Source of the DNA: Mycobacterium sp. IS-3022
GTDB taxonomy: Bacteria; Actinomycetota; Actinomycetes; Mycobacteriales; Mycobacteriaceae
Assembly (NCBI RefSeq): GCF_001500065.1
Contig: NZ_LQIN01000050.1
Span: 1-64,000 of the forward strand
DNA length: 64,000 nucleotides
Direction: 5' to 3'
Part shown: positions 16,263-23,778 of the stretch, one piece after another
Position numbering within the stretch: position 1 is the first letter of the stretch
How the letters are laid out: every line of letters starts with the position of its first letter
The notes under the pieces: model-generated
Seen by the model: only the letters and a program-made list of their open reading frames with translations
Told to the model about the DNA's origin: nothing
The model's database searches: none
Position numbers and translations under genes: made by a program

Positions 16263-17677
16263 GTGACGACGGCACCTGGTCCGACGAAACCGATTGGGAG
16301 CGTTGGGCACAGGATTCAGAGCAAGACATCGCCGAAGCGATCGAAGAGGCTGCCGCACCGCCGCCGGTGGTTGCCGTCGTCGGGCGGCCGAACGTCGGCA
16401 AGTCGACGTTGGTGAACCGGATCCTGGGCCGCCGCGAGGCCGTCGTGCAGGACGTGCCGGGGGTGACCCGGGATCGGGTGTCCTATGACGCGCTGTGGTC
16501 GGGCCGACGCTTCGTCTTGCAGGACACCGGAGGCTGGGAGCCCGACGCGAAAGGCCTGCAACAGCTGGTGGCCGAGCAGGCGTCGGTTGCGATGCGCACC
16601 GCCGACGCGATCATCTTTGTGGTCGACGCGGTGGTCGGCGCGACCACCGCCGACGAGGCGGCCGCGAAACTGCTGCAGCGCTCGGGTAAGCCGGTGTTCC
16701 TCGCGGCGAACAAGGTCGACAGTGAACGCGGCGAGGCCGACGCGGCCGCGCTGTGGTCGTTGGGGCTAGGGGAGCCACATCCGATCAGCGCGATGCACGG
16801 ACGCGGGGTGGCCGACCTGCTCGACGGCGTGGTCGACTCGCTGCCGGCAGTGTCGGAGATGGCCTCAGGCGGCGGTGGCCCGAGGCGAGTTGCGTTGGTG
16901 GGCAAGCCGAATGTGGGCAAGAGCTCACTGCTGAACCGGCTCGCCGGTGACGAGCGGTCGGTAGTCCACGACGTGGCAGGCACCACGGTCGATCCGGTCG
17001 ACTCGCTGATCGAAATGGAAGGCAAGCTCTGGCGATTCGTTGACACCGCCGGACTGCGCCGCAAGGTCGGCCAAGCCAGCGGGCACGAGTTCTACGCGTC
17101 GGTGCGAACGCACGGCGCGATCGACGCCGCCGAAGTGGCGATCGTGTTGATCGACGCATCGCAGCCGCTGACCGAGCAGGACCAGCGGGTGTTGTCGATG
17201 GTGATCGAGGCGGGCCGGGCGCTGGTGCTGGCCTTCAACAAGTGGGATCTCGTCGATGAGGACCGTCGCTACCTGCTGGACCGCGAGATCGACCGCGAAC
17301 TCGTGCAACTGCAGTGGGCACCGCGGGTCAACATCTCGGCCAAGACCGGGCGCGCGGTACAGAAACTGGTGCCCGCGCTGGAGAAGTCTTTGGCGTCGTG
17401 GGATACCCGGGTGCCGACGGGGCGGCTGAACACGTTCCTCAAGGAGGTCGTCGCGGCGCACCCACCGCCGGTCCGCGGAGGCAAGCAGCCGCGAATCCTG
17501 TTCGCCACCCAGGCGACCGTCCGACCGCCGACGTTCGTGCTGTTCACATCCGGGTTTCTCGAGGCGGGGTACCGGCGGTTCCTGGAGCGACGGCTGCGCG
17601 AGGCGTTCGGCTTCGAAGGCAGCCCGATCCGCATCAACGTCCGCGTGCGGGAGAAGCGGGGGTCTCGCTCACGGTGA
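16259..17677 (+). CDS. der: Ribosome biogenesis GTPase Der (EngA)
   Basis: A 472-aa protein with two tandem GTPase domains and a C-terminal KH-like domain. The first P-loop GRPNVGKST is at 42-50, with DTGGW and NKVD following. The second P-loop GKPNVGKSS is near 215, with DTAGLRRK and NKWD. The KH-like part begins near FNTFLKEVVAAHPPP-type residues (about 390) and ends in RVREKRG. It acts in 50S subunit assembly. The first ~35 residues form a variable acidic extension, normal for mycobacterial Der. It is the last gene of the core operon and is followed by a strong nested hairpin. Confidence 0.96.
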   Translation: MSDDGTWSDETDWERWAQDSEQDIAEAIEEAAAPPPVVAVVGRPNVGKSTLVNRILGRREAVVQDVPGVTRDRVSYDALWSGRRFVLQDTGGWEPDAKGLQQLVAEQASVAMRTADAIIFVVDAVVGATTADEAAAKLLQRSGKPVFLAANKVDSERGEADAAALWSLGLGEPHPISAMHGRGVADLLDGVVDSLPAVSEMASGGGGPRRVALVGKPNVGKSSLLNRLAGDERSVVHDVAGTTVDPVDSLIEMEGKLWRFVDTAGLRRKVGQASGHEFYASVRTHGAIDAAEVAIVLIDASQPLTEQDQRVLSMVIEAGRALVLAFNKWDLVDEDRRYLLDREIDRELVQLQWAPRVNISAKTGRAVQKLVPALEKSLASWDTRVPTGRLNTFLKEVVAAHPPPVRGGKQPRILFATQATVRPPTFVLFTSGFLEAGYRRFLERRLREAFGFEGSPIRINVRVREKRGSRSR

Positions 17678-17687
17678 TTCTTACGGT

Positions 17688-17736
17688 GATTTGTGGAGTT
17701 TGAGCGGCGATAGGCGCCGCTGCCGCTCCACAAATC
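17688..17736. terminator. Nested hairpin after der
   Basis: An outer stem GATTTGTGGAG (17688-17698) with CTCCACAAATC (17726-17736) encloses an inner stem AGCGGCG (17703-17709) with CGCCGCT (17715-17721). It lies 10 bp after the der stop and 21 bp before the next start. There is no U-tract. It could be an intrinsic terminator of the mycobacterial tail-less kind or an intergenic repeat. Confidence 0.55.
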
Positions 17737-17757
17737 GCGGCGACTAGCGTTCCTCTG

Positions 17758-18540
17758 GTGCCCGTCGTCGACATGGTGGTGATCGCGTTGGCCGGCCTCG
17801 GAGCGGGCGCAATCAACACGCTCGTGGGCTCCGGCACGCTGATCACGTTCCCGACCCTGGTCGCGCTGGGCTATCCGCCGGTCACGTCGACCATGTCGAA
17901 CGCCATCGGCCTGGTGGCCGGTGGGGTGTCGGGAACCTGGGGTTACCGCCGCGAATTGCGGGGCCAGTGGAAACGCCTCGCCTGGCAGATCCCGGCATCG
18001 TTCGTGGGTGCCGGGGTGGGGGCGTGGCTGCTGCTGCACCTGCCGGAGACGGTGTTCGCCCAGGTGGTGCCGGTGCTGCTGGTCCTGGCGTTGATTCTGG
18101 TGGTGGTCGGTCCGCGGGTGCAGGCGTATGCGCGACGCCGAGCCGAGGCGGCCGGACAATCCGCCGAACATGTGTCGCGGGGGCGGTTGGCGGCTGTCGT
18201 CGTGGCGACGTTCGCCATCGGGATCTACGGCGGCTACTTCACCGCGGCGCAGGGCATCATGCTGATCGCCGCGATGGGCACCTTGCTGCCCGAGGACATG
18301 CAGCGGATGAACGCCGCCAAGAACCTGCTCTCACTGGTGGTCAACGTGGTGGCCGCGGTGGCGTATGCGGTGGTCGCGTTCGACCGGGTCAGCTGGCCGG
18401 CGGCGGGCCTGATCGCAGCGGGTTCGTTGATCGGCGGCTTCCTCGGTGCGCACTACGGACGCCGACTTTCGCCCAACGCGTTGCGGGCGGTGATCTTGGT
18501 CGTGGGAATGATCGGGCTGTATCGATTGCTGACCGTCTAG
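17758..18540 (+). CDS. TSUP (TauE/SafE) family membrane transporter
   Basis: A 260-aa integral membrane protein with about eight hydrophobic helices. The start GAGAINTLVGSGTLITFPTL and the repeat-like half beginning FAIGIYGGYFTAAQG are typical of the two pseudo-symmetric halves of TauE/SafE transporters, which export sulfite or organosulfur anions in characterised cases. The substrate here is unknown. The GTG at 17758 follows a nested hairpin after der. A second TSUP gene lies 225 bp downstream in the same direction. Confidence 0.88.
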   Translation: MPVVDMVVIALAGLGAGAINTLVGSGTLITFPTLVALGYPPVTSTMSNAIGLVAGGVSGTWGYRRELRGQWKRLAWQIPASFVGAGVGAWLLLHLPETVFAQVVPVLLVLALILVVVGPRVQAYARRRAEAAGQSAEHVSRGRLAAVVVATFAIGIYGGYFTAAQGIMLIAAMGTLLPEDMQRMNAAKNLLSLVVNVVAAVAYAVVAFDRVSWPAAGLIAAGSLIGGFLGAHYGRRLSPNALRAVILVVGMIGLYRLLTV

Positions 18541-18590
18541 ACGAGTTAGGTAAGGTTACGCCGAACCGCTTGACCAGAGAGGGGAGCCGG

Positions 18591-18701
18591 GTGGCCGAAC
18601 GCCGATTCCGCACCGCGCCGTCTGCCCTCTGCGCGCTGGAGCCGTTCTGGCCCTCGCGGCGGGTCATCGCCTTCGACGAGTGGTGTCGCGCGCGCATCTG
18701 A
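18591..18701 (+). CDS. Possible 36-aa leader peptide upstream of the second TSUP gene
   Basis: A short open frame begins with GTG 18591 (MAERRFRTAPSALCALEP) and ends at 18701. It is preceded at a normal distance by GAGAGGGGAG, a good ribosome-binding sequence. It lies wholly in the 225-bp gap between the two TSUP genes and encodes two Cys and two Trp residues. Ribosome-binding site quality is the main support. A leader peptide sensing amino-acid or sulfur supply is conceivable, but there is no clustered codon run, so this is tentative. Confidence 0.3.
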   Translation: MAERRFRTAPSALCALEPFWPSRRVIAFDEWCRARI

Positions 18702-18765
18702 TCCGCGCCCACTGTCCGTCTGGTCGCCCTCAGCCCGGTGACCACTTCCGAAAGCAGCCGAACGT

Positions 18766-19680
18766 ATGCGTTCGCTTCTCATCTTCACGCTCGTCGGGGT
18801 CGGCGCCCAGTTGGTCGACGGCGCCCTGGGCATGGCCTTCGGCGTCACCGCTTCGACGCTGCTGGTGCTCAGCGGTCTGGGCGCGGCCCAGGCCAGCGCC
18901 GCCGTGCACCTGGCCGAGGTCGGCACCACGTTGGCGTCCGGGTTGTCGCATTGGCGGTTCAAGAACATCGACTGGCCGATCGTGTTGAAGCTGGGCGGGC
19001 CCGGTGCCATCGGCGCATTCGCCGGCGCAACGGTGCTGTCCTCGCTGTCGACGGAACACGCGGCCCCGCTGATGGCGGGCATCCTCGTGGTGATCGGGGC
19101 CTACGTGCTGCTGCGCTTCTCGCTGCGTCACCCCCCGGTGCTGCGCCACGGTGAGACGCCGCATTCGGCGAAGTTCCTCAGTCCGCTTGGGTTGTTCGGC
19201 GGGTTCATCGACGCGTCCGGTGGCGGCGGGTGGGGCCCGGTGACGACGAGCACGCTGCTGTCGCGGGGCAAGACCGCACCGCGGACGGTGATCGGTTCGG
19301 TGAGTGCCTCGGAATTCCTGGTCGCGGCGTCGGCCTCGGTGGGTTTCGGTATCGGTCTGCGCGAGGAGTTCGTCGAGAATCTGCCGGTGGTCCTCGGACT
19401 CGCGGTCGGTGGTGTCATCGCGGCGCCGTTCGCGGCCTGGCTGGTCAGCCGGATCCGGCCGGCGTTGCTGGGGACGGCCGTCGGCGGGGTCATCGTGCTG
19501 ACCAACAGCCAGAAGCTGGTGCACTACTTCGGTATTCACTGGCCGTGGTCGACGGCCGTTTACAGCTTGATCGTCATCGCTTGGGCCACGGCGCTTTACG
19601 TGGCGTGGCGGTATCGGCGGGGACCGCAGCCGGAATCGGTGGGGGCCGAGGCGGCGACCACCGCCAGCGTTGGCCCCTAG
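18766..19680 (+). CDS. TSUP (TauE/SafE) family membrane transporter
   Basis: A 304-aa polytopic protein. It opens with LVGVGAQLVDGALGMAFG and has a second half starting GLFGGFIDASGGGGWGPV, the glycine-rich half-repeats of the TSUP family. About eight membrane helices and a charged cytosolic tail are visible. This subfamily is often linked to sulfur compounds, but the substrate is not determined here. It differs in sequence from the TSUP gene just upstream, so the two are not a recent duplication. The last conserved-strand gene before tRNA-Pro. Confidence 0.88.
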   Translation: MRSLLIFTLVGVGAQLVDGALGMAFGVTASTLLVLSGLGAAQASAAVHLAEVGTTLASGLSHWRFKNIDWPIVLKLGGPGAIGAFAGATVLSSLSTEHAAPLMAGILVVIGAYVLLRFSLRHPPVLRHGETPHSAKFLSPLGLFGGFIDASGGGGWGPVTTSTLLSRGKTAPRTVIGSVSASEFLVAASASVGFGIGLREEFVENLPVVLGLAVGGVIAAPFAAWLVSRIRPALLGTAVGGVIVLTNSQKLVHYFGIHWPWSTAVYSLIVIAWATALYVAWRYRRGPQPESVGAEAATTASVGP

Positions 19681-19764
19681 ATCGCGGCCAGGATGCGGCG
19701 GTTGGGACCGCGGCATTGGGCTGAGGTAGCATTTCGACCGCTGCCGCCGACAACGACGGCATCG

Positions 19765-19838
19765 CGGGCTGTGGCGCAGTTTGGTAGCGCACTACACTGG
19801 GGGTGTAGGGGTCGCAGGTTCAAATCCTGTCAGCCCGA
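19765..19838 (+). tRNA. tRNA-Pro (anticodon GGG)
   Basis: A 74-nt cloverleaf. The acceptor arm CGGGCTG pairs with CAGCCCG, followed by discriminator A. The anticodon stem CTACA/TGTAG encloses the loop CTGGGGG with anticodon GGG (reads CCC/CCU). The T-arm contains GGTTCAAATCC. CCA is not encoded. It separates a partly conserved left side from an accessory right side, as tRNA genes often do. Confidence 0.95.
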
Positions 19839-19847
19839 CTAGTAAAC

Positions 19848-19868
19848 CGCCTGGTCACAGGCGTTTCT
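19848..19868 (+). terminator. Terminator after tRNA-Pro
   Basis: A 6-bp stem CGCCTG (19848-19853) with CAGGCG (19858-19863) and a GTCA tetraloop, followed by TTTCT. It lies about 10 nt after the tRNA end. Confidence 0.65.
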
Positions 19869-19935
19869 CGTCAAGCACCATTTGGTCCGCATAAATCTAG
19901 GCAGGCCCTGTAGGTCCGGTGATTGACGAATATGC

Positions 19936-20124
19936 ATGGGGCTCAGTGCGGTCCGGCTTCGGCGATCTTGCGCAAGTGCCCCAGAGGGACTCATATGGCC
20001 TACATGGCAGGGCAGCTGGCGTTTCTTGGCGATGGTCGTAGCGCTGATCGGAGGGGCGATCTGGGCGGTGTGGGTAATGCGCAAGCCGCGTCCGCCGCTT
20101 GAGGACAACGACGACGAGTGGTGA
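19936..20124 (+). CDS. Hypothetical small membrane protein
   Basis: A 62-aa frame whose C-terminal half has one clear membrane helix (FLAMVVALIGGAIWAVWVM) followed by a basic and then acidic tail ending LEDNDDEW. The N-terminal 25 residues look less protein-like, so the true start may be TTG 20026 or ATG 20032, giving a protein of about 30 aa. It overlaps or abuts the next small membrane frame. Not recognised. Confidence 0.4.
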   Translation: MGLSAVRLRRSCASAPEGLIWPTWQGSWRFLAMVVALIGGAIWAVWVMRKPRPPLEDNDDEW

Positions 20125-20152
20125 CCCGATTCGCCATGGCGCGGTCGTCGAG

Positions 20153-20419
20153 GTGAACGTCCGCGCAGCCCTGTTTACCGCCGCGGGCGTGGCGTTGTGC
20201 GTCGTCGGTGTCAGCCGCCGCCTCGCGCGAACTCGCTGGAACCGTGATGATGACCGTCGCCTGCTGCATCCGGACGGGCTGACGTCACATGAACATCGCT
20301 CACCGGCCCCACCGTCCGGCGGAACGTGGCTCATCGCAACCGGCGCGGTGCTTGTGATCCTCGGGCTCCTGCACATCCTCGACCTCGTCGCGACCCTCCA
20401 TGAGTCCGGAATCGTCTGA
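20153..20419 (+). CDS. Hypothetical small membrane protein with two helices
   Basis: An 88-aa protein from GTG 20153 (a TTG at 20099 could extend it by 18 residues). It has a hydrophobic segment near the N terminus (AALFTAAGVALCVVGV) and a second one near 62-82 (WLIATGAVLVILGLLHIL). An Arg/Asp-rich, Pro-containing loop lies between them. No family was recognised. The gene follows tRNA-Pro in the variable zone and lies tail to tail with the lipoprotein gene. Confidence 0.5.
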   Translation: MNVRAALFTAAGVALCVVGVSRRLARTRWNRDDDRRLLHPDGLTSHEHRSPAPPSGGTWLIATGAVLVILGLLHILDLVATLHESGIV

Positions 20420-20537
20420 CGGGCGATGCCCTGGCGGGTCTTTCCGTCAATATCGCCTACGAAGGCAACCTGGCCGTTTCCGGTACACGGGTCGCCGACT
20501 GCGACGTCAAAACGCTCGTCGACATCGTCGGGCGTTC

Positions 20538-21221
20538 TCACCACCGCTTCGTTACGTTCTCGCCGATCTGCTTGGCAATCCTGACCGCCGAATCAGCGGG
20601 GTTAGCGCTGCACGTGTTGACGTCGATGATGACGTTGTTCCTGAGCGCCAGCGCGTGTCCGCAGCCCCACCCAGGGGCAGCGGCGTTCTGCAGAGTTGCG
20701 ATGGTGCTGAGCACGTCATCGGCGTTGGTGATCGGCCCGACGGACCATTGTGTCCCGCTCTGAAGATGGCTGTACTCGCGGCAGGCCGGCCACTTCTGGG
20801 CGGACGCATCGAAGAAAGCGCGGGCTTTGTCCACCAGCGGATACAGCACGACAGCCTGCTTGAGGTAATGCGCGAAGTCATTACCGTCGTTGAAACTCTG
20901 ATCGCGTTCGGCGCTGAAGCCGCTGTTGGCGTAGACCGGGGCCTCAGCCGCGCCGTCGATGGCCAGGCACTCCGGAGGGGCCATGGTGGCGCTGTTGTCG
21001 GACATGGCGGTCTGGGTACTGGTCACCGTCATCTCCGTCGCACCCATCGCGGCGTTCACCTGCTCCGGGGTGAGCAGCAGCTCGACCAATTCACGCTCGA
21101 CAATGGGACGCGGTATCAACGAACGGGTGGTCGTCGGCGACTGGGCATTGCCGACGCTGTTTGCGCATCCGGCGACCAGGATGCAGATCGCAACACTGAG
21201 AGCGGTCGTTGGTTGGCGCAT
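20538..21221 (-). CDS. Sensor-domain lipoprotein (PknH extracellular-domain type)
   Basis: A 227-aa exported protein. A signal peptide ends in the lipobox LVAGC with Cys19 as the lipidation site. The mature part matches the extracellular sensor domain of the Ser/Thr kinase PknH, found in many mycobacterial lipoproteins. It shows the LLTPEQVNAAMGATEM opening, the paired cysteines (PPECLAI, WPACREY, GWGCGHAL, DVNTCS) and the TLQNAAAPGWGCGHAL stretch. It would sit on the outer face of the cytoplasmic membrane; the ligand is unknown. It has no kinase in this window. Confidence 0.82.
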   Translation of the reverse strand: MRQPTTALSVAICILVAGCANSVGNAQSPTTTRSLIPRPIVERELVELLLTPEQVNAAMGATEMTVTSTQTAMSDNSATMAPPECLAIDGAAEAPVYANSGFSAERDQSFNDGNDFAHYLKQAVVLYPLVDKARAFFDASAQKWPACREYSHLQSGTQWSVGPITNADDVLSTIATLQNAAAPGWGCGHALALRNNVIIDVNTCSANPADSAVRIAKQIGENVTKRW

Positions 21222-21519
21222 GTGTTCCTCCCCATGGCGGCCGTGTCCAACTGTTCAACGCGTGACGACGTCCCCTGCGTCGCAGTGCCTCGGGACCAAT
21301 CGTGCAACAAGGCCGTTCACGACTGCGCGAAATTCGCGGTGTTTCTCATAACGATGGGTGCGACGTTCGATAACGATCGGTGCGTCGATCGCTGCTGATC
21401 GTGTCGGCGGCAGGGTTGCACTCATTCGTAGGTGTCCGAGAAGCATTTCATATCAACAAGTTTCAGGTCAGATGCGGAGCCGTCGGCTGCGTTGATCACG
21501 GCGATGTGGCAGACGGAAT
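21222..21519. other. Intergenic region with no gene recognised
   Basis: About 300 bp between two minus-strand genes. It should hold the promoter of the lipoprotein gene. The repeated CATAACGATGG / GATAACGATCGG near 21345-21380 and an A/T-rich patch near 21450 are visible, but no convincing open frame or RNA was found. Confidence 0.5.
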
Positions 21520-21819
21520 TCAATCCGACGATCGGCCGCTGTCATCGGACTCTTTGGAGTCGTCGGAGTCATCGGAATCATCGCCGCCGCGGGAGTCATC
21601 GGACTCGTCGCTCGATTCGTCGCGATCACCGGACTCGCCCCGACCGCCGGACTCGTCGAGCCTGTCCGCGAATTTCGTCAGCAGCCGGGCAAGTTCGCGC
21701 GCTTCGTGCGGGGCCAGCGAATCATCGAACAACCGCTCGCCATCTTTCGAAGCGCGCTCGAGATAAACCTCGTTCCCCTTCGCAGCGACGTTCCACTGGC
21801 CGCCCTCCCGATCTGCCAT
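21520..21819 (-). CDS. Acidic protein with Ser/Asp repeat tail
   Basis: A 99-aa protein. The first ~60 residues are a compact, conserved-looking domain (EGGQWNVAAKGNEVYLERASKD, then EARELARLLTKFADRLDE). The last ~38 are low-complexity Asp/Ser/Glu with units such as DDSDDSDDS. The ATG at 21819 was chosen because GGAGGGG lies 6 nt upstream, and longer in-frame readings add a composition unlike protein. No signal peptide. The function is not recognised; the tail could bind cations or be phosphorylated. Confidence 0.65.
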   Translation of the reverse strand: MADREGGQWNVAAKGNEVYLERASKDGERLFDDSLAPHEARELARLLTKFADRLDESGGRGESGDRDESSDESDDSRGGDDSDDSDDSKESDDSGRSSD

Positions 21820-22019
21820 TGGCTGCCCCTCCGAGTGATGCTTGTTCCTACACCTGTCGCCTACGCTACTTCGTTCTCCCCGGATTGTGAGCCAACTGCT
21901 GTAGCGCAAGGGAATCGATCACTTTCCGGCAGCGCGTCAATGTTGGGACCGGTAGGCACGCTCACGGCGTTCACTGATCTCATCAGCGACGTCCACCACC
22001 CGGACGAGAGGTATTCACC

Positions 22020-22355
22020 ATGGATCGAGCCGCGCGATCTGCAGCAACAGCGCTGTTGTTCGGTGCCTTGGGGGCGGCCGGCATCGGGCTCGGGATCGGT
22101 ACCGCCGAGGCGGCGCCGCCCTCGGGCCCCTACACCTGGTGCCCGGGGGACGACCCTCGGGGAGGACCCGGCGGCCCGTTCGTTTCCCCCGGCCCACCGA
22201 ACTGGGACTGGAACGTGTGCCACAGCTACTACACCGTCAACTGGGGACAGGGAAACGTCTCGTTGACGATCTGGGATGGGCCGAACCCGCCGCCCGACAA
22301 TCGAGGTCCCATTCTGCCGTGCTCACTACTCGACACCAGAGGTTGCGGACGGTAG
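22020..22355 (+). CDS. Small secreted protein
   Basis: A 111-aa precursor with a Sec signal peptide (about 1-32, ending GTAEA-APPSG). The mature part is Pro/Gly/Trp-rich with four cysteines (WCPG, NVCHSYYTV, LPCSLL, RGCGR). The core NVCHSYYTVNWGQGNV resembles a family of short secreted mycobacterial proteins of unknown function. GAGG lies 8 nt before the ATG. It probably forms disulfides outside the membrane. No partner gene is obvious. Confidence 0.75.
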   Translation: MDRAARSAATALLFGALGAAGIGLGIGTAEAAPPSGPYTWCPGDDPRGGPGGPFVSPGPPNWDWNVCHSYYTVNWGQGNVSLTIWDGPNPPPDNRGPILPCSLLDTRGCGR

Positions 22356-22419
22356 GCGTCGGACCCGACGCGTAGTACTACTCAAGCCCGCCGGCGGCAC
22401 CTCCGGGCATCCTGATTGC

Positions 22420-23778
22420 ATGCCGCTCACCACGCCCGTGTCCGCAGCCGACAGACTCGCCGCCGAAACGCCGCCGGACCGCGACCGCGCCGTCGACGTC
22501 GCCCGCCTGGCCGCACTCGTCGTCGTCATATTCGGTCATTGCGCGCTGTTGCTGGCAACCATCGACGGCGGGGGCGTCAGAATCGGCAACATCCTCGGTG
22601 AAATTCCCGCACTCGCCCCGGTCACGTGGGTGTTGCAGGTCATGCCCCTGTTCTTCCTGGCCGGCGGTGCCGCGGGCGCGTACGGGTGGCACGCGGGCAA
22701 ATCGTGGGGCACCTGGTTGTTCGCCCGCGCGCAGCGGCTCTGCCGACCGGTCTTCTGGTACCTCGCGGCCTGGTCGGTCGGACTGCTCGCGGTGCGGTTG
22801 ACGCTCGGTGCCGAGTCCGCCGCGGATCTCGGCCGCGAATCCGTCGCACTGCTGTGGTTTCTCGGGGTCTACCTCGTCGTGCTCGGGTTCGTCCCGGCTC
22901 TGACCCGCCTGTCGACCGGCCGGTCCGTCGCGGTGGTCGTCGGCTGCCTGGTCGCCGCCGCCGCAGCGGTGGACGCGATCCGCATCTCCGTTGGAACCCC
23001 GATGGCGGGTGTGGCGAACTTCGTCATCGTCTGGCTGATCCCGGTCGTCTTCGGTGTCGGTTACGCGCGCCGGTTGATCGGCCCGCGCACGGCGCTCGTG
23101 GTCTCGGCCGTCGCGCTCACCGCCCAGACGGTGCTGGCGATCGTCGGACCCTACGAGATCTCGCTGGTCGTCACCGGCGCCGAGCACCTGTCAAACGTGT
23201 CGCCGCCCACGCTGCTGCTCGCGTTGCACTGCACCTGGATGTCTGGCGTTTTCATCGCCTGCGCGGGGGCGATCCGGCGGTGGGCGGAGCGGCCGCGGGT
23301 CTGGTACGTCGTCGCGATCGGAAACGGGGGAGCGATGACGCTGTACCTCTGGCACATCGTGGCGATCGCCATCGCCGCGTTCTCGCTGCATCTGGCGGGC
23401 CTCGACGCGTATGACGTTGAGGCATCCGGCTTTTGGCCTCGGCTCGCACTGCGGGCGGTCGTGTTCGCCGTCGTCATGTTCGCGATGTTCCGGCTGCTCT
23501 CGCCGCTCGAGCATCGCCGGCTTCCATGGTGGGACGCGCCCGTTGGGGCGACCGGTACGCGCTCGACCGTCGCCGGTGTGCTGATCATGGTGGCGGGCGT
23601 CGCGCTGGTGCTGCTGGCCAAGAACGGCCTGACCCCCGGGATGGGGTGGACGATGCTGGGCTGCTTTACCGCGTCAGCTGCGATGGCGAGGGCCACGGCA
23701 CAGGCTTGGGTCGGGGCCGGACCCGCTGCGGCCACCAGAACCAGCGGCCGAGCAGCGCAGCGATCGATGGTGTCATGA
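22420..23778 (+). CDS. Acyltransferase family 3 membrane protein
   Basis: A 452-aa polytopic protein with about ten membrane helices. Near the N terminus is RAVDVARLAALVVVIFGHCALL, with the His of the family's active-site region, then VLQVMPLFFLAGG and an Arg-rich first loop. Such enzymes O-acylate sugars or lipids at the membrane. The start ATG 22420 is the first that gives a sensible N terminus; an in-frame opening from 22276 would run into the preceding gene. Its last ~37 codons overlap the 3' end of the minus-strand mmpL gene by 113 bp, an unusually long convergent overlap. Confidence 0.82.
   Translation: MPLTTPVSAADRLAAETPPDRDRAVDVARLAALVVVIFGHCALLLATIDGGGVRIGNILGEIPALAPVTWVLQVMPLFFLAGGAAGAYGWHAGKSWGTWLFARAQRLCRPVFWYLAAWSVGLLAVRLTLGAESAADLGRESVALLWFLGVYLVVLGFVPALTRLSTGRSVAVVVGCLVAAAAAVDAIRISVGTPMAGVANFVIVWLIPVVFGVGYARRLIGPRTALVVSAVALTAQTVLAIVGPYEISLVVTGAEHLSNVSPPTLLLALHCTWMSGVFIACAGAIRRWAERPRVWYVVAIGNGGAMTLYLWHIVAIAIAAFSLHLAGLDAYDVEASGFWPRLALRAVVFAVVMFAMFRLLSPLEHRRLPWWDAPVGATGTRSTVAGVLIMVAGVALVLLAKNGLTPGMGWTMLGCFTASAAMARATAQAWVGAGPAAATRTSGRAAQRSMVS

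Noticed and set aside
19897..20544. A 215-codon minus-strand frame after tRNA-Pro
   Set aside because: Lacks a ribosome-binding site and protein-like hydropathy; the plus-strand frames there show clear membrane segments instead.
21520..21640. Short repeated units considered as a CRISPR or satellite array
   Set aside because: The units are in frame, of irregular spacing, and code for a Ser/Asp tail; there are no unique spacers and no cas genes.
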